A stretch of 64,000 bases of DNA from Nonomuraea sp. PA05 (lineage in GTDB: Bacteria; Actinomycetota; Actinomycetes; Streptosporangiales; Streptosporangiaceae). Below, in pieces: positions 61,676 through 64,000 of the stretch. Below the pieces are notes generated by a model. It saw nothing but the letters and a program-made list of their open reading frames with translations, did not search any database and was not told where the DNA came from. The stretch is taken from NCBI RefSeq assembly GCF_008086045.1, contig NZ_VSEY01000005.1, positions 1 through 64,000 of the forward strand. Reading direction: 5' to 3'. Every line of letters starts with the position of its first letter. Within the stretch, counting starts at the first letter, position 1. Position numbers and translations under genes: made by a program.

Positions 61676-64000
61676 GTCGTACACCTCCTTCCGTGGTGTA
61701 GTGGGGGTGAGGCCGCTCGGGCGCGGCCTCGAGGAACGGCAGATGGCAGGGTCTTCTGCCCATCACCACACCGAGGGCGAAGAGCACGCCGGCCGTTCCG
61801 GTCGCGAAATCCATGGACAGGCGCAGGAGCTGGTCGCCGGGGAAGGCCAGGCCTCCGGCGTGCGGCAGCGCGTGCCACCGCAGCCCCTTCACCAGTTCGG
61901 GCACGTTCCCCGCGCCGGCCACGATGAGCCCGGCGCGGCCGGTGAACAGCCCGGCCTGCACGAAGAAGCGCGCGCGTCCGGCGAGCCGCAGCTCGGCCAG
62001 CGCTGTCGCGAACGCCTCGTCGTACCGATGCCGCAGGTAGCGCTCCAGCACGAGCGCGATCCCCGCGGACCCTTCGTCGAGGTACGGCAGCAGCCGCCAC
62101 CCCTGGTTGACCTGGAGCGAGCCGTCCTCCGCGTGGCGGCAGCGCCGCAGGTCCTGCCGGAGGGCGGTGGCCGCCAGGTCGAGCAGCGCCGGGTCTCCGG
62201 TGCGCTCGTAGGCGTGCACGAACAGCAGCGCGGGCCCGGACGAGCCGTGCATGAGCCCGGCGCGCGGGTTGGTGCCGCCGCTGATCTCGGGCACGGGGGT
62301 GCCGAGCCGCTCGGCGCAGATGTCCGCCGCGCGCAGGGCCAGGTCGGTGTGCCCGAAGTGGAGGAGGTTCAGCCCGATGCCGGACAGGCCGGAGATGAGC
62401 GCCGATTCCAGGCGGTCCCATTTCTCGCGCAGGCAGACCTCGACGAGGTCGTGCGCGTCTTCCCGGTGTCCGAGCAGGTCGAGCACGTACGCGATGCCGT
62501 GCAACCCGTCGTACAGGCCGAGCCCAGAGCCCTGGACGGGGCGGCGGGCCCGGTCGCGCAGCCAGCGCTCGTACTCGGGGAAGGGCCCGAGGCCCGTGCT
62601 GTGCAGGGCGAACAGCACGCCGGCGGCGCCGTGCGCGAGGTTGAGCCCGCCGCCTGGCTGGAACTGGGCCACGTCGCCGGGGAAGAGCCGGTCGTCGCGG
62701 CCGGGCGTGGCGCTGGCCGTGATGGCCTTGGCCAGCCGTTCGCGCAGGTCGGGCCAGTCTGTGAGGTCCGGCAGGTACGCGGCAGGGTCGTGGTCGCCGT
62801 GCGCGTCGCCGATGATCGTGGCGACGGCCGCGTCGATCATCCCGTGGGGTGCGGGGAACGTCTCCTTGACGAGTTGCCCGAGGTGGGCCACCTTCGGCCG
62901 GTGCAGCGGCAGCATGATCGTGCACTGCGGCGCGAACAGCCCCAGGCGCAGGCAGGCCAGCGCGTACCGGTCCACGTCCACGCCCTGCCGGTCGGGCGGC
63001 GCGGCGAAGGCGGGATGGGCAAGCGCGGCGCGCGCCCTGTCCTCGGCGAGCGTGGCGACCTCGTAGTCGATCAGCGCCACGCGGCCGTCGTCGGTGAGCA
63101 GGATGTTGTCGGGGTGCAGGTCGCCGAAGACGACCCCACGCTCGTGCAGCGAGCCGACCGCGCGGGCCACCTCCTCCAGCGTCTCGACCGCCCACTCGGT
63201 GTACTCGGCCAGGTCCTGCTCGGTGCAGGTGCCGCGGGTGAGCGGGTAGCGGTGCACGAGCCTGCGCTGGAGCGGCGTGCCGTCCACGAACTCCTGGACG
63301 AGGAAGTGGTGCTCGCCGAGCGTGAAGTAGCCGAGCAGCGCGGGGGCGGCGGGCAGGCCGGCGAGGCGTTCGAGGATGTCGCGCTCGTGCTCGATCCTGG
63401 CGACCGCGTCGCGGCCGGCCGTGTCGAGCCCGGCGTGCGGCCTGGCCTCCTTGAGCACCACGCGCTCACCGGTCCGCTTGTCGCGGCCCAGGTAGACGCC
63501 GCCGCCGTTGGAGAAGTGCAGGACGCTCTCGATGGTGTACGGCAGCTCGGTCGTCGTCACGGAGTTGCGCGCGGCGAGCTGCGGCTCCAGGAACGATGGC
63601 AGCGTCGTCCACGGCGGCACCGAGAAGGTGGCGCCCCGCACGTCGGGCACGAGCGCGCCGTCCTCGTCCTCGACGGCGAGCACCCGCTCGCCCGACGGGG
63701 ACAGGCAGTGGCGCTCGGCGAAGCCGCCGTACCTGACGAACAGCGGGCCGTCGTTGTAGCGCAGGTCGCTGAGGATGTACGGGCCGCGCACGTCGCGCAG
63801 TAACTCGTCGAGCTCCTTGAGCACCAGCTCCAGTTGCGCCTCGTCACGCGGGTAGACGGTGATGAGCTTGCCGCTGGAGGCGCGGGAGGCCGCCTTGGAG
63901 TTCACCATGACGTGCACGGGCATGCCGCGCAGGAACTTGAACGCGACACCGCGCGGCAAACAGTAGTCCCAAACGGCTTCAATGGCTTTCTCGGCGTCCT
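61647..64000 (-). CDS. lanKC: Class III lanthipeptide synthetase LanKC, 5' end outside window
   Basis: More than 780 residues are visible; the frame runs out of the window reading EKAIEAVWDYCLPRGVAFKFL, the end of the lyase domain. The kinase domain has VYLGRDKRTGERVVLKEARPH and the catalytic segment VVFGDLHPDNILL with ALIDYEVA. The C-terminal cyclase-like domain includes GLYDGLHGIAYVL and LMHGSSGPALLF, without the zinc Cys/Cys-His set, as expected for class III. It dehydrates and cyclises the adjacent precursor. Its last codons contain the precursor ribosome site. Confidence 0.95.
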   Translation of the reverse strand, partial: DAEKAIEAVWDYCLPRGVAFKFLRGMPVHVMVNSKAASRASSGKLITVYPRDEAQLELVLKELDELLRDVRGPYILSDLRYNDGPLFVRYGGFAERHCLSPSGERVLAVEDEDGALVPDVRGATFSVPPWTTLPSFLEPQLAARNSVTTTELPYTIESVLHFSNGGGVYLGRDKRTGERVVLKEARPHAGLDTAGRDAVARIEHERDILERLAGLPAAPALLGYFTLGEHHFLVQEFVDGTPLQRRLVHRYPLTRGTCTEQDLAEYTEWAVETLEEVARAVGSLHERGVVFGDLHPDNILLTDDGRVALIDYEVATLAEDRARAALAHPAFAAPPDRQGVDVDRYALACLRLGLFAPQCTIMLPLHRPKVAHLGQLVKETFPAPHGMIDAAVATIIGDAHGDHDPAAYLPDLTDWPDLRERLAKAITASATPGRDDRLFPGDVAQFQPGGGLNLAHGAAGVLFALHSTGLGPFPEYERWLRDRARRPVQGSGLGLYDGLHGIAYVLDLLGHREDAHDLVEVCLREKWDRLESALISGLSGIGLNLLHFGHTDLALRAADICAERLGTPVPEISGGTNPRAGLMHGSSGPALLFVHAYERTGDPALLDLAATALRQDLRRCRHAEDGSLQVNQGWRLLPYLDEGSAGIALVLERYLRHRYDEAFATALAELRLAGRARFFVQAGLFTGRAGLIVAGAGNVPELVKGLRWHALPHAGGLAFPGDQLLRLSMDFATGTAGVLFALGVVMGRRPCHLPFLEAAPERPHPHYTTEGGVRHGTSRPAGS

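Noticed and set aside
61647..64000. LanKC read as a class IV (LanL) enzyme
   Set aside because: The C-terminal domain lacks the zinc-binding Cys and Cys-His motifs that class IV cyclases keep.

Overview
The window is about 72% GC with actinobacterial codon use, GTG starts, purine-rich ribosome sites and an AfsR/SARP-type regulator, and it carries lanthipeptide clusters. It looks like a chromosomal stretch of a filamentous actinomycete, perhaps of the Streptosporangiales (for example Nonomuraea-like), but genus-level assignment is an inference. No insertion sequence, prophage or CRISPR array was found.

Left part (1-13.1 kb). A nine-gene minus-strand operon encodes a soluble diiron monooxygenase of the Mim/Prm (propane/acetone/phenol-type) group: mimA, mimB, mimC and mimD, then an amidohydrolase, a DUF59 protein, a zinc alcohol dehydrogenase, a dedicated GroEL-like chaperonin and an Nramp metal transporter. 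A 74-aa protein of unknown function and three 16-bp repeats lie just upstream of mimA. The divergent mimR-like activator lies beyond them, with a related palindrome in the promoter gap. A subtilase relic lies at the operon's far end.

13.1-24.6 kb. Two minus-strand tRNAs are preceded by a two-state hairpin region. Then come an MscS channel, the class I ribonucleotide reductase nrdAB under a cobalamin riboswitch, a TctC/Bug lipoprotein, a methyltransferase, a two-gene glmS operon with a perfect palindrome at its start, and an ABC exporter with its divergent TetR regulator.

24.6-35.4 kb. A large lytic-transglycosylase/amidase cell-wall hydrolase is followed by a tRNA cluster (Gly, Cys, Gly, Val) with a strong terminator, a GNAT enzyme and a SARP/AfsR-like regulator that appears truncated. 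Next is a compact class II lanthipeptide locus (mersacidin-type precursor, LanM, VOC protein) and a membrane protein.

35.4-55.3 kb. Mostly catabolic and housekeeping genes: pobA with an IclR regulator, a pyruvate-oxidase-like ThDP enzyme, several oxidoreductases, a LigD-type polymerase, an enoyl-CoA hydratase, a DUF4132 protein, an acyl-CoA dehydrogenase with a PaaX-like regulator, a GCS2 ligase, an SDR with an XRE regulator, and an AhpD-like protein. A HicA-like gene with one frameshift, followed by an overlapping partner gene, lies at 42.1-42.6 kb.

55.4-64.0 kb. A class III lanthipeptide cluster of the AmfS/SapB type: LanKC (5' end beyond the window), a 43-aa precursor not listed as a long reading frame, a stem-loop, two ABC half-transporters and a prolyl-oligopeptidase leader protease, joined by start/stop overlaps, with a convergent NarL/LuxR response regulator. 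The window therefore holds two unrelated lanthipeptide systems about 27 kb apart.
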